Assembly (NCBI RefSeq): GCF_033958435.1
Contig: NC_134137.1
Coordinates: 243,582,501-243,646,500 of the forward strand
DNA length: 64,000 nt
DNA from: Carettochelys insculpta
Lineage: Eukaryota > Chordata > Testudines > Carettochelyidae
Direction of reading: 5' to 3'
Numbering within the stretch: the stretch's first letter is position 1; each line of letters starts with the position of its first letter. Positions 34,889 to 44,582 of this stretch are shown here, piece after piece. A program made the position numbers and the translations under genes. The notes below the pieces were generated by a model that saw only the letters and a program-made list of their open reading frames with translations, was not told the origin of the DNA and searched no databases.

Positions 34889-35570
34889 AGCTGTGTCTAC
34901 ACGTGCACGCTACTTCGAAGTAGCGGCACTAACTTCGAAATAGCGCCCATCGCGGCTACACGCGTCGGGCGCTATTTCGAAGTTAACTTCGACATTAGGC
35001 GGCGAGACGTCGAAGTCGCTAACCTCATGAGGGGATCGGAATAGCGCCCTACTTCGACGTTCAACGTCGAAGTAGGGACCGTGTAGACGATCCGCGTCCC
35101 GCAACGTCGAAATTGCCGGGTCCTCCATGGCGGCCATCAGCTGTGGGGTTGAGAGATGCTCTCTCTCCAGCCCCTGCAGGGCTCTATGGTCACCGTGGGC
35201 AGCAGCCCTTAACCCAGGGCTTCTGGCTGCTGCTGAGGCAGCTGGGGATCCATGCTGCAGGCACAGGGTCTGCAACCAGTTGTCGGCTCTGTGGATCTTG
35301 TGTTGTTTAGTGCAACTGTGTCTGGGAGGGGCCCTTTAAGGGAGCAGCTTGCTGTTGAGTCCGCCCTGTGACCCTGTCTGCAGCTGTGCCTGGCACCCTT
35401 ATTTCGATGTGTGCTACTTTGGCATGTAGACGTTCCCTCGCTGAGCCTATTTCGATGTGGTGCCGCGCAACGTCGAAGTTGAACATCAACGTTGCCAGCC
35501 CTGGAGGACGTGTAGACGTTATTCATCAAAATAGCCTATTTCGATGTTGGCTTCACGTGTAGACGTAGCC
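34889..35570 (-). mobile_element. Non-autonomous Harbinger copy NA2, 682 bp
   Basis: The same family as NA1 in the opposite orientation. The ends are AGCTGTGTCTACACGTGCAC and GTGTAGACGTAGCC, with a GAA duplication at 34886-34888 and 35571-35573. It carries the same retained transposase start on the minus strand (near 35250) and the same interior junction. Many CpG sites in the TTCGAA and ACGTCG words are intact, which suggests it is not very old. Confidence 0.9.
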
Positions 35571-36351
35571 GAAAGGTGCAGGAGAGGCTTTGGGGGCTGC
35601 GGAGAAGAAAAAGAGGAAAATGACCCCAAGGCCTGATGCAGAATTCCCCAGCTGAAGTTCTGAACATCCCCTCCTTATTTTTTCCCTCTTCTAATGTAAT
35701 GGATATATCTACAGATCCCACCATAAAATGGTGTGAAACTCAAACATGAGTCCAGTTACTTATAATATCCCTGGAAGATAAGCACATCCAGCAGCACCAG
35801 TGGCGGGTAGCAGCTCCAAATCCATCACTCCACTGCTTTAGCTGGCCCTTGGGGGGGATGCAGATTTTGCATTAAAAGCTGCCACCCCTTAGGAAGCGTC
35901 CCTACAGTCCACAACAGTGTGTCATCATTGACTGTCAACCAAGAAGACAGGGACTAAAGAAAGGAGGCACAAGACAGGGTTAGCAAAAGGTAATGAAGCT
36001 CAGAACTATTGTACACTGACAGAGTAGAGTGAAGCTCCAGTCCTGATACAGCACAACTATTGTAGGATGTATTTTAGGGGCGTTAGCAGAGTTGTGGAGG
36101 GGCCCCAGGGCTGAGTTAAGATGAGTACTGGAAGGCTAACTGCAGATTTTCGCTCTTTGATACGTGTTTTCATGATAAAAATCAGTTCTGCCTTTCAGGT
36201 GTTTTGCTAACTGCAACATTCTAAAAGGACGGCTTCCCTTCCTTTGATGCTCATAATTATCCCAGGCAGGACAATTAACATCTCCCACCCCCATCCCCCT
36301 CCTCCAGTCCTAGTATTTGATTTGTCGGTTTTTACTGCAATATTTTTTTGG
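35571..36351. other. Unassigned DNA
   Basis: Nothing recognised. Confidence 0.4.
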
Positions 36352-36520
36352 TCCTCTGTACTAATGTATGTCAGTCTGTATTGGAAATGAGATTATGCTG
36401 ATGAAGTGCATGTGTCCCATGAAAGCTCATCACGGAATAAATCATTTTGTTAATCTTTAAAAGGCTACATTTCTGCTGTTTTGTTGGAGTACAGACTAAC
36501 ACAGCTACTTCTCTGTTGTT
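36352..36520 (+). mobile_element. Penelope-like tail with canonical hammerhead-like core
   Basis: At 36398-36424: CTGATGA, an interrupted hairpin, then GAAAGCTCATC. It is followed by 'ttaatctttaaaaggctaca' and 'agtacagactaacacagcta', the usual tail. This copy keeps the exact CTGATGA box, although stem II is weakened. Confidence 0.65.
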
Positions 36521-36606
36521 ATTCTAGAAGTGGCTGTTTTTAAATGTGCATTTATGAAATTAATGCTAAGAAACACTTCTGTCTTCATGGTGCATTTTAA
36601 CTTACA

Positions 36607-36790
36607 GGAGAGGGGATAGCTCAGTGGTTAGCTTATTGACTTTGCAACACAGGGTTGCGCGTTCTAGAACTGGTTAAGTTTTTTTGGTTTTTGTTTAAAA
36701 AAAAAGCATCAGGGAGGGCGATAAGTCCTTCTGTGCATGCAGGGGACTGGGCTCAATGACCTCTAAAGGTCCCTTCCAGCTCTATGAGAT
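36607..36790 (+). repeat. tRNA-derived SINE (turtle Cry type)
   Basis: 'gggatagctcagtggttagc' is a good box A and 'agggttgcgcgttctagaac' a degraded box B. The 3' part 'gcaggggactgggctcaatg' then 'acctctaaaggtcccttcca' is the characteristic turtle SINE tail. Confidence 0.8.
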
Positions 36791-37185
36791 ATGCACAGCT
36801 CTATGTATTAAATCAAAACAAATCTGCAGTGGTATCTCCATTTCTCGCTAAGGTAAATGCAAAGTACACAACAGCCTCAGCTAACCCAAACTTATGCACT
36901 TGAATCCTGTCTGAGGTGCAACAGCTGAAGCCCAGCTCTTTGCTGCATTATACCCTGGATATTTATTCACATCTGGATAAAATGCCACCTTTCAGATCTC
37001 ACCAGTTTACACCTACTTTTTACCAGTATAAATGACCACACACGGTGCAAGGCAGTGAAGACTGAGTTCTCCAGACTGTGGCCAAAGAAAAAGGTATAAG
37101 GACATTGTTAAAAAAACTGGAAAACATGTTTTTAAGATCAAGTTTAGATATTTAGCCTTTAAGATACGTAGAAATGGCACTGAAG

Positions 37186-37282
37186 GTAGCAAAACAAAAA
37201 ATCAGTCATGTAGCACTTTAAAGACTAACAAAATAATGTATTAGATGATGAGCTTTTGTGGGGTAGGCCCACTTCTTCAGAA
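37186..37282 (-). mobile_element. Penelope-like tail
   Basis: On the minus strand, CTGAAGA (37280-37274), a GTGGG/CCCAC hairpin and AAAA are followed by 'gctcatcatctaatacatta' and 'tttgttagtctttaaagtgc'. It abuts the left side of the large Harbinger element. Confidence 0.7.
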
Positions 37283-37749
37283 TTGCTACTGAAGACAGCA
37301 ATTCAGCTAGACAGAGGTAGCTGGCTAGTGTAGATGCACCTTCGAAGTAGCTGGCACAACATCGAAAAAGCACGCATTGTGTCTACTCGCGCTACGTGCT
37401 ATTTCGACATTGAAATCAACGTTAGGTGGCAAGACGTCGAAATTGCTATTCCTATCCGAAGATGGGAATATCGCCCTACTTCGACGTTCAACGTCAAAGT
37501 AGGGTGTGTACAGATGATTCACTTCCCGCTACTTCGAAATAGCGGGGTCCTCCATGGCAGCAATCAGCTGAGGGGTTGAGACGCTCTGTCCAGCCCCTGT
37601 GGGGCTCTATGGTCCCCGCGTGCAGCATCCCTTAAAGCACCACAGACCCGGATTTCCTGTGGCAGGAAGCTGAGAGCATGCAGGCAGCAGCACATGCACA
37701 TGCTAGCCCTGCACGCCCTCCAGAGGCCCCGAACTGTCCGCCCAGCACC

Positions 37750-39267
37750 ATGGCATCCAACCAGCTCCCAGAGTGCCTCCAGGACTACCCCCATGAGGGG
37801 ACCCAGGTGCCCCCAGCAGCCAAACAGGGGGGCCAAAAAGAGGCAGGCCCCCTCCTGGTCGAAGGCCGAGCTTTGAGACCCGCTGGGGCTCTGGGGTGAG
37901 GAGGAGGTGCTCCACATGATGGGGAGCAAGCAGAGGAACATGGAAGCATTCACCCAACTGGCCGAGGGCTTGGTCACCTGGGGTCACCCTGCCCACACTT
38001 CGGACCACATCCAGAGCAAGGTGAAGGAGTTGTGGCAGGGTTACGCCCGTGCCCAGGACTCGGCCAGCCAGTCTGGGGCCGCCCTCACAGCCTGCCCCTA
38101 TTACAGGGAGCTCAGGGCCATCCTGGGCACCCGGGATACCTCCTCTCCCCCGACCACCCTTGACAACATGGCTCACAAACCCCAGCAGGCCTCGGAGCCA
38201 AAATCAGCCCTGCACCCTGGGGCCCGCCCGAGGCGCCCCCACTCGGGACAGTGGAGGAGGGGTCCAGCAGTGGGGGGGGGGGTGCTCCTCATAGACATCC
38301 CCTCCCGGAGCACCAGCCAGGTGTCCTCCCACCGGGGTTCCCCTGACCGCGGCAATGGAGACTCAGGTATGTACCCCACAGGGCACATGCCCCCGGGCCA
38401 CAGGGCAGGGGCACCAGACACGACCAGGAGCCTCATACACCCCCAGCGGACCCCAACCCACAACTGCCCAGCCACAGCATGGTCCCAGGACAGCGGCATG
38501 GCCATCAGCACCCAGCAGCACCCACATCTATGGACAGCACTGTGCCCTAAGCCCGGGGGTGGGGGGACCATGCAATGGGGACACCCAACAAGGACATCAT
38601 ACCCACCGACAGGAACGGAGACCCAGCAACCAAGGGGGGGATGGGAGGAACGGGCCATGGGGCAAGGCACAGTACTAACAGCCTTCCCCTCCCTCTCTCC
38701 CTCTCCGCAGCTGCACCATCCGAGGCCCCAGGCAGCCAGGCACCCTCCGTGGTCCCTGACAGCCTGCTGGAGGTCAGCCACCACCAGTGCCTGGGGACAA
38801 CCCCAAGGCCAGCGGGACGGTCACGCCACGGCCAGACCCAGGGGATGGCCCCCGTGGACTCCCAGTTCTTGGCGGCTCTCCGGCTGCAGAAGGAGGTGGC
38901 CGAGGAGAGACTGAGGTTCGACCGGGAAGAGTCCACCCAGTGCTGGGTGGCGTGGCAGGAATACATGGGTGTATTCCAGGACATAGCCAGGTCGATTTGG
39001 GAGGTGGTTGCCCGGCTCCTGCCCCCCAATGCCCCTCATGCCGCCCTCCCCGCCGCTCCACCTGATGCCCTCCCTGCTGCCCCACCTGCCTTGCCCTCTG
39101 CCACGCCTCCTGCCACCCCACCTGCTGCGCCACCTGCCATGCTGCCTGCCAGCCCCCCAGGACCAGAGCCCACTGGGGCTCAAAACAGACTGGTGGAGGT
39201 ATCCCGGCCGTACCTGCCAGTCCTCCCGGCCCCCAGCCGGCCACGCCGGCTACTGCGGACAAGGTGA
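37750..39267 (+). pseudogene. Harbinger ORF1, Myb/SANT-like DNA-binding protein, two exons
   Basis: In PIF/Harbinger elements the ORF1 protein binds DNA and assists transposase import and recruitment. The start ATG at 37750 sits in a strong context (CACCATGG). A frameshift lies in the G6 run at 37827-37832 and an in-frame TGA at 37874-37876, probably a decayed CGA. The Myb/SANT-like trihelix spans about 37857-38137, from SWSKAEL to CPYYRELRAILG, with KVKELWQGY between. Exon 1 ends at 38366 (CAG|GTATGT); exon 2 starts at 38711. The join is in phase through a split GCT codon. Exon 2 encodes a charged helix (ALRLQKEVAEERLRFDREES) and a Pro/Ala-rich tail, and stops at 39265-39267. A G-run near 38270 and an alternative acidic frame upstream (VEEGSSSG) hint at a compensating pair of shifts. 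Confidence 0.75.
38367..38710 (+). other. Intron of Harbinger ORF1
   Basis: The donor CAG|GTATGT at 38367 and the acceptor CTCTCCCTCTCCGCAG| ending at 38710 are near consensus, with a strong pyrimidine tract. The intron is 344 bp. The exons join in frame. Confidence 0.75.
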
Positions 39268-39364
39268 GGGGTTGCGACCCATACCCGCCGGGGGTCATGC
39301 CCCTCTACACCCACCCCAGACTGATGGGCCGACGGCTGAGCCATCCGCTGGGCCCCCATTTATA

Positions 39365-39424
39365 TATAGTTGTTCCCCTTGTGTATAGTTGTTCCCCTTG
39401 TATATAGTTGTCCTCTTTTGTATA
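39365..39424 (+). repeat. Tandem repeat, ~20 bp unit
   Basis: About three units of 'tatagttgttccccttgtg' type lie in the gap between the two convergent genes. Confidence 0.85.
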
Positions 39425-39480
39425 GTGGTTGCAGTTTTGGTTGTGCACATAACACAGTTACCAGTTTTCAATAATTCAGT

Positions 39481-39486
39481 TTTATT
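39481..39486 (-). promoter_or_regulatory. AATAAA polyadenylation signal for the transposase
   Basis: AATAAA on the minus strand near the 3' end of the transposase reading frame. Its position fits a poly(A) signal, but this is inferred only from the motif. Confidence 0.4.
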
Positions 39487-40307
39487 TTCCAAAGAACCTG
39501 AGATGTGTGCTTGTTGGGGGGATGGTGTGCGGGCGGTGGGGGCGGTGTGCGAGCAGTGCAGGCAGTATGTGGGGGGGCCCTCCAAGGAAGGCCAGGGAGG
39601 TGCTCAGGGGTCTCCCTGGTCAAAATGGGCCCACAGGGCTTCGCTGACCCATACCCCCTCGCAGTGGGCCTGGCAACTGGGTGTGGCGGCCGGCTGTGGG
39701 AAGCCCATGCCGTTGTCGACTGCCCACCCCAGACGAAGGCCTCCCCCTTGCTCTCAACAATGTTGTGGAGCGTGCAGCACAAACCCACAATCTGGGAGAT
39801 GCTCTGGAGGCTGACGTCCAGGCGGGCAAGGAGGCACCGCCAGCTGCCCTTCAGGCAGCTGAAGGTCCTCTCCACCACCTAGTGGGCGTGGTTCAGGTGG
39901 GCATTGAACTGCTTCTACCTGGCGTTGAGGTGGCCAGTGTACGGGCGCATGACCCAGAGCTTGAGGGGGTAGGCTGCATCCACCATGAGGCAGAGGGGCA
40001 TCCAGCCGGCGGCACAGGCCCGAGTTCCGGAAGATGCAGGCGTCGTGTGTGCAGCTGAGCCAGCCCATGTAGACATCCTGGAAGTGGCCTCGGCTGTCCA
40101 CCTGGCCTGCAGGACCATGGATTGGTAGTCCCTGTGATTGATGTATCTTCCCCCACTGTGGTCCGGGGCGCAGATGGGGATGTGGGTCCTGTGCAGGGCC
40201 CTGAAGCAGTTCAGGAACCCCATGGCAGCAAATCTGGTGACAGCTGTGTCCAGGTCCCCAAGTCGGATGACGCTCTGCAGCAGAATGACATTGAGCGCAC
40301 AGACCAC

Positions 40308-40596
40308 CTGTGGGGAGGAAACACAAGCGCCCATGAGGGTGTGCAGGGTGCCCCAGACCCCTCCCCCCAGGACCCCTCCCAGGCACCTCCCCAGGTACCC
40401 CCTCGGCCCAGCGCCTCCCTCCTCAGCCCCACACCCAGCCCCTTCCTCCCCAGCCCCACACCCAGCCCCTCTCTCCCTAGGCCTCCACCCAGCCCTCCCT
40501 CCCTAGCACCCCTCCCTCCCCAGCCCCATAGCTGGGCCCCCAGCCCCAGCCCCAGCCCCCCACCCCCCCAGAGGGTGTGTGCCCAGGCCTCCTTAC
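40308..40596 (-). other. Intron of Harbinger transposase
   Basis: On the minus strand, donor ATGGAG|GTAAGG ends exon 1 at 40597, and acceptor TTTCCTCCCCACAG| precedes exon 2 at 40307. The phase-0 join gives ...FIME|VVCALN, as in intact relatives. The 289 bp intron contains a C-rich minisatellite. Confidence 0.75.
40376..40565. repeat. C-rich minisatellite in the transposase intron
   Basis: Imperfect units of the type CCCCAGCCCCACACCCAGCC with CCCTCCCT spacers. It is strongly strand-asymmetric in C/G. Confidence 0.85.
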
Positions 40597-41629
40597 CTCC
40601 ATGATGAAGGCTCCAACTGTGGCCTTTCCCACTCCAAACTGTTGTCCCACGGAGCGGTAGCTGCCTGGAGTGGCAGCTTCCAGACGGCTATTGCAACCAT
40701 CCTCTCAATGGGGAGAGCACACCGCATCTAGGTGTCCTGGTGCCTCAGTGCGGGGATGAGCCACTGGCAGAGCTCCAGGAATGTCTGCCGGTGCATGTGG
40801 AAGTTCCGCAGCCACTGGTTGTCCTCCCACTCCCCCATGACCAGCTGCTCCCACCACTCGGAGCTGGTGGGGTAGCTCCAGAGGCGGTGGAGCACCCAGT
40901 GGGGGAGGAGGAGGGGAGCCCGGGGGTCAGGGGTGTCCCCGTATGCCCCCAGGAGGGCTCCTCTGCCAGGAGCTGCTGCACAGCCTCCTGTGCAGCATCT
41001 AGCAGGGCGCTTGCTCCCTGGCTGACTACGTGGAGGGCTTCCTGCTGCTGCTGCTGGGAGTCCATAGCTGCTGTGCGTCAATCTGCGAGAGAGTGGCTAG
41101 AGCTCTGCAGACCTTGTGCTGTGCAGGCCGGGTGTGTCTGGGAGGGGCCCTTTAAAGGAGAGGTTTGCTGTTGCCCCAGAAGGGCTAGTCCAGCCCGTGA
41201 CCCCATCCGCGGGCTTTCCTGGCCCCTTATTTCGATGGGGAGCACTTGTGTGTGTGGATGCTCTGCACTTCTTTCCAGGGTGGCTCCTTTCAATGTTCCC
41301 CATCGTTACTTCAACGTTGAACATCGACGGCACCAGCCCTGGAGGACGTGTAGACGACACACGTTGAAGTAGCCTATTTCGATGTTCTTACTTCGAAATA
41401 GGCTACTTCAACATAGTGTGCTAGTGTAGACGTAGCCAGTCAGACAAGGCAGAAAGGCAGGTGATAGCAGCTTTAGGGGTGAATGAGTTAGGCCTTGGCA
41501 TGCTGTCCCATGAGGCTTGAGGGTATAGTTCCCACGAAGAGGGGACATACCCATGTTAGCTCTGGGAAGAGCTAGCCACCTCTGGTATGTTCCTCACATC
41601 TCAGCTGGGAATGTACTTGGGGCAACCCC

Positions 41630-41725
41630 TCCAGCCAGGGCTACACACCACGTTTTAGTATGCTAGCTCCATCATGTCTGCTCAACCTGGAAATCGTATG
41701 CCAGCTCCAAGTGTAGACACACCCC
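41630..41725. mobile_element. Possible short MITE
   Basis: 'agggctacacaccacgtttt' at the left and 'ccaagtgtagacacacccc' at the right resemble MITE ends in inverted order. Diverged. Confidence 0.3.
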
Positions 41726-43914
41726 AGGAGCACAATGCCTTGTAAATATACGGTATTATGTCCACAAACAGCAAGTCTTCTACAGTATTTGAGAAGGGTT
41801 CCTAATTAGTTTTCAACATCATCAGCACAAAGACTGTGGAGTTGAGTACATCTCTGTCTGATGCACTCACCTGGGGCAGGGGAAGACAGTCTATTGTCAC
41901 AACCAATGTGTGTGAATAACTTCCTCCTCTCTCATCATCCCAATATTGCATGCAGTACCAGAGAGAACAGGCTCATCAGGGGAAAGTCAATTTTGCAATC
42001 TTGGGTCCCAGGTTACCTGAGCAAGAGTTTGAGTGGGGAGAGGACAGGTAACCAGACAGCAAGACACCTCTTCTCTGTGCTCCAGCTGCCAAAAAGGCAG
42101 GATCAAGAAGCTGATCTGTTATCTGAGGACAAGATCAGTCAAGGAGTTACTTCTCTCTTATATCAGACTGACCGTGAGACAGAGATAATAGCTGGGCTTA
42201 ACAGTTTGCGGCATCTGTACAAAGCCTCAGGTAGTTCTTGCATTATTACTGAACATGAAATAAGAGTAGTTAACTGAACTAAGAGGTAGGGGTCAAGAAC
42301 TGAGAACCCAGAAGTGTTTGTCATCTGTCTGCCAAGGTCATTTCATGGCTAACTACATTTTAAGGCCAGAAGAAGCTTTTATAAGTCCCAAAGAAGAGCA
42401 TGTTGCCGCTCCTTATTAATCACTGCTTCTCCTATGAGATGGTTCCTCTTCTTATTTTATTTGGTATGGGTCAGGCTGCTCAACATTCTTTGTGGGAAAA
42501 ATTTTCCTGTCGCAAAAGGTGCGATGTTGTTAAAAATCAGCATTTTCTGTGGGGAAATGATCATTTCAATTTCGTTTTTGGTTTTACCCCAACTGAGAAA
42601 ATCAAAATGAAAAATGTCATTTCCAAAAAAGGTGAATCATCTAATTTTGCTTAAATGTTTCCACACATTTTAGTTCTTGATGATTCAGAACTTTTTGGAG
42701 TTTTTCAATCCATGAAATTTTGGATATTTCAACGTTGGGAACAGAAATTCAACTTGAAATGTCAAAATTTCCTATGGGGCAACAATTCTCCTTCCCAATG
42801 AGCTTTACATGCAAGCACTAACACTGGTTACTTTCCCATTACTTAGCTATCACCCGCCCAACTGTCACAAAAAATGTCATCCAAGACCTGCTTAAGACAA
42901 TGGGAGCCTTTCTATTGGCTACAGTGGTCTTTGGAGCAATGCCCATAAACACTATGGAGCTCATCTTTGCTCAATGACTGAGTCTTGAAAATGGCTCCCC
43001 ACACCTCCTTCCATGCAGAAGCTACTTTCCATTTTTACTTCAGAAAGAAGTAACTGAAGAATGAAAAGAGCGTTTCAGTCAGGGAGCAATGATGAAAGCC
43101 TAACACACTGTCCTATCCACAGGGCAAACTTGTTAAACTTGAAATACAGCACACACTTGCACCCCATCAGCCTTGCGGGTCACACTACATAAGTCAGCTA
43201 TTCTGCGGACTTTAAATTTTCATTAAAATGAAAATGAAGTTCATAGTCTTGAGGGTTGTGAAATTATCCTTCCACACATTAACAAATGTGATAATGTCTT
43301 CTTGAGTCAGTCACTGAAACAATAGCTTGGAGAGGCATGAAGTGTTTCCATAGTGTGTTGAGTCTGAATCTTAATGATGGTCATTTAAGCGTCAGCATTT
43401 CAGAAGATGTATTTGGCTACTCAGGACCACAGGCAATATTTGCAATTATAGGTGTGATTTAGTTAGAGTATTACATCCTATTTCACAACTTGCCAACACA
43501 TCTGATCCCACTTTGGACCTTTTGGTTCATTTAAAGCACCAGAAGAAGTTTCATCTTTACAGCCCAGTTAGAAAGGGAGACAGAAATTGTCTCCCAAAGT
43601 AAAAATATTATCACTAGGGTTCTTGCAAGAGAAAAGCTAATCTGTCCCAAAATATGCTGTAAAAGTTGTTCTAACTTGTAGAAAGCTAATGGAAGAAAAT
43701 AGACTTAGTGCATCCCTGAGCACAACTCTGCGTGCTCTCCAGTTTGCTTTTAGTTTCCCCTTCAGCAAGTCTTTTAAAAAAAAAACATTTTTAATATCAC
43801 TCATCATAATAAAGGGCTAGTGAAGTATTGTCATTTATTATGTATATTATTGTGGCATTTGGATGCCTCTGCCCAAAATCAGGCTCTCACTGTACATGCA
43901 CCTCAGAGATCATC
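41726..43914. other. Unassigned DNA
   Basis: A 138-codon + frame at 41861-42277 has no motif, is not flanked by splice-like sites and is probably chance. The remainder is AT-rich and featureless. Confidence 0.4.
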
Positions 43915-44100
43915 CCTGCCCAAAAGAATGGCTGATCTAAATAGATGCAACAAAGAAATTATTGTTATCCTTATTTACAGATGGGCATACCGAGAGTAAA
44001 TAACTCAACCACAGAAACTGTGTGGTAAGAACCAGAAATTAAACCCAGCTCTCCTGAATCCCAAATCAGTACTTCAGCTGTTCTCTCTGGAGTGAATAGG
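43915..44100 (-). repeat. MIR/CORE SINE relic
   Basis: 'gttatccttatttacagatg' then 'ggcataccgagagtaaataa' and 'aaacccagctctcctgaatc' follow the MIR complement order. Confidence 0.6.
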
Positions 44101-44246
44101 TTCTGCACCTGAAGTGGAATATTTTATGGTAGTTTTTGGAAGGCTGACAGAACAATAAGGGGAAAATAAAGCAGAAGTTAGGCTTTGACCCCAAATCTAT
44201 AAAAAGAGAGGCAGAACAAGTCTCTTCCATACTGTGGAGTTTGTTA

Positions 44247-44582
44247 CAGTAAACACTTTCCTATCTGGCATTCTATCATCTGAAACTCTCACATAACTGG
44301 CATTTTAATAATAGGTAAATTTTAGTGACGATTTCTGGAAGTACAGTACAGTGAAACTAAATATAAATAAATGCCGCAAATACAGCATAAGTTTACAGTG
44401 TACAGTACTATTGTTGTTAGTAAATAAAGTACTCTGCATTCATGTTTGTTTGTTTCTTAATATGTAATCTTGTTTGCCTTCAGTGTTATGCATTGTTAAG
44501 TATACCGTTCTATTATCCAGAATATTTGAATATCCAGCAACCTCCTGGCGTGGGGACTACTGGATGTGAAAGAGTTTACCAC
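44247..44582 (+). mobile_element. Tigger-like MITE, second family
   Basis: The ends are CAGTAAACACTTTCCTATC and GGATGTGAAAGAGTTTACC, inverted. TA lies at 44245-44246 at the left; the right flank is mutated. The interior is AT-rich and non-coding. Confidence 0.7.

Larger units (their letters stand above)
39468..41065 (-). pseudogene. Harbinger DDE transposase, two exons, inactivated
   Basis: This would be the nuclease that cuts and rejoins the element. The start is ATG at 41065 (MDSQQQQQEAL), the same start kept by NA1 and NA2. Exon 1 carries SSEWWEQLVMGEWEDNQWLRN and FLELCQWLIPALRHQDT. Exon 2 has VVCALNVILLQSVIRLGDLD, then THIPI. The second acid is kept in VDAAYPL (39978-39980) and the third in VVERTFSCLKG (39870-39872). 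Family members end in a helix like GLCCTLHNIVESKGEAF, seen here. Lesions: a frameshift near 40960, TAG at 40728-40730, a 1 bp loss near 40673, the first catalytic Asp replaced by His (40191-40193), a frameshift near 40103, a deletion of about 14 codons before VDAAYPL, and stops at 39915-39917 and 39879-39881. It cannot be active. Confidence 0.85.
37323..41437. mobile_element. Full-structure but broken PIF/Harbinger element, ~4.1 kb
   Basis: The right end is GCTAGTGTAGACGTAGCC. The left end is eroded (GGCTAGTGTAGATGCACC then TTCGAAGTAG). Subterminal TTCGAA/CGACGTT motifs match NA1 and NA2. Inside are two convergent genes: a Myb/SANT-like ORF1 on + and a DDE transposase on -, with about 200 bp between their 3' ends. 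Each has one spliceosomal intron. Both are pseudogenes. No clean 3 bp duplication was found, because the left end is damaged. Confidence 0.85.

Noticed and set aside
36607..36680. tRNA gene
   Set aside because: Boxes A and B are present but no cloverleaf closes and a SINE tail follows.
39016..39165. Tandem repeat array of CCACCTGC units as a CRISPR or satellite
   Set aside because: It is the Pro/Ala-rich tail coding part of Harbinger ORF1. There are no spacer/repeat patterns of CRISPR type.
37742..39882. Several overlapping long frames on both strands as separate genes
   Set aside because: They are shadow frames of the GC-rich Harbinger ORF1 and transposase. Only one set of frames carries the Myb/SANT-like and DDE motifs with in-phase splice sites.
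41861..42277. 138-codon + frame
   Set aside because: No motif, low-complexity of argument, no neighbouring exon signals.
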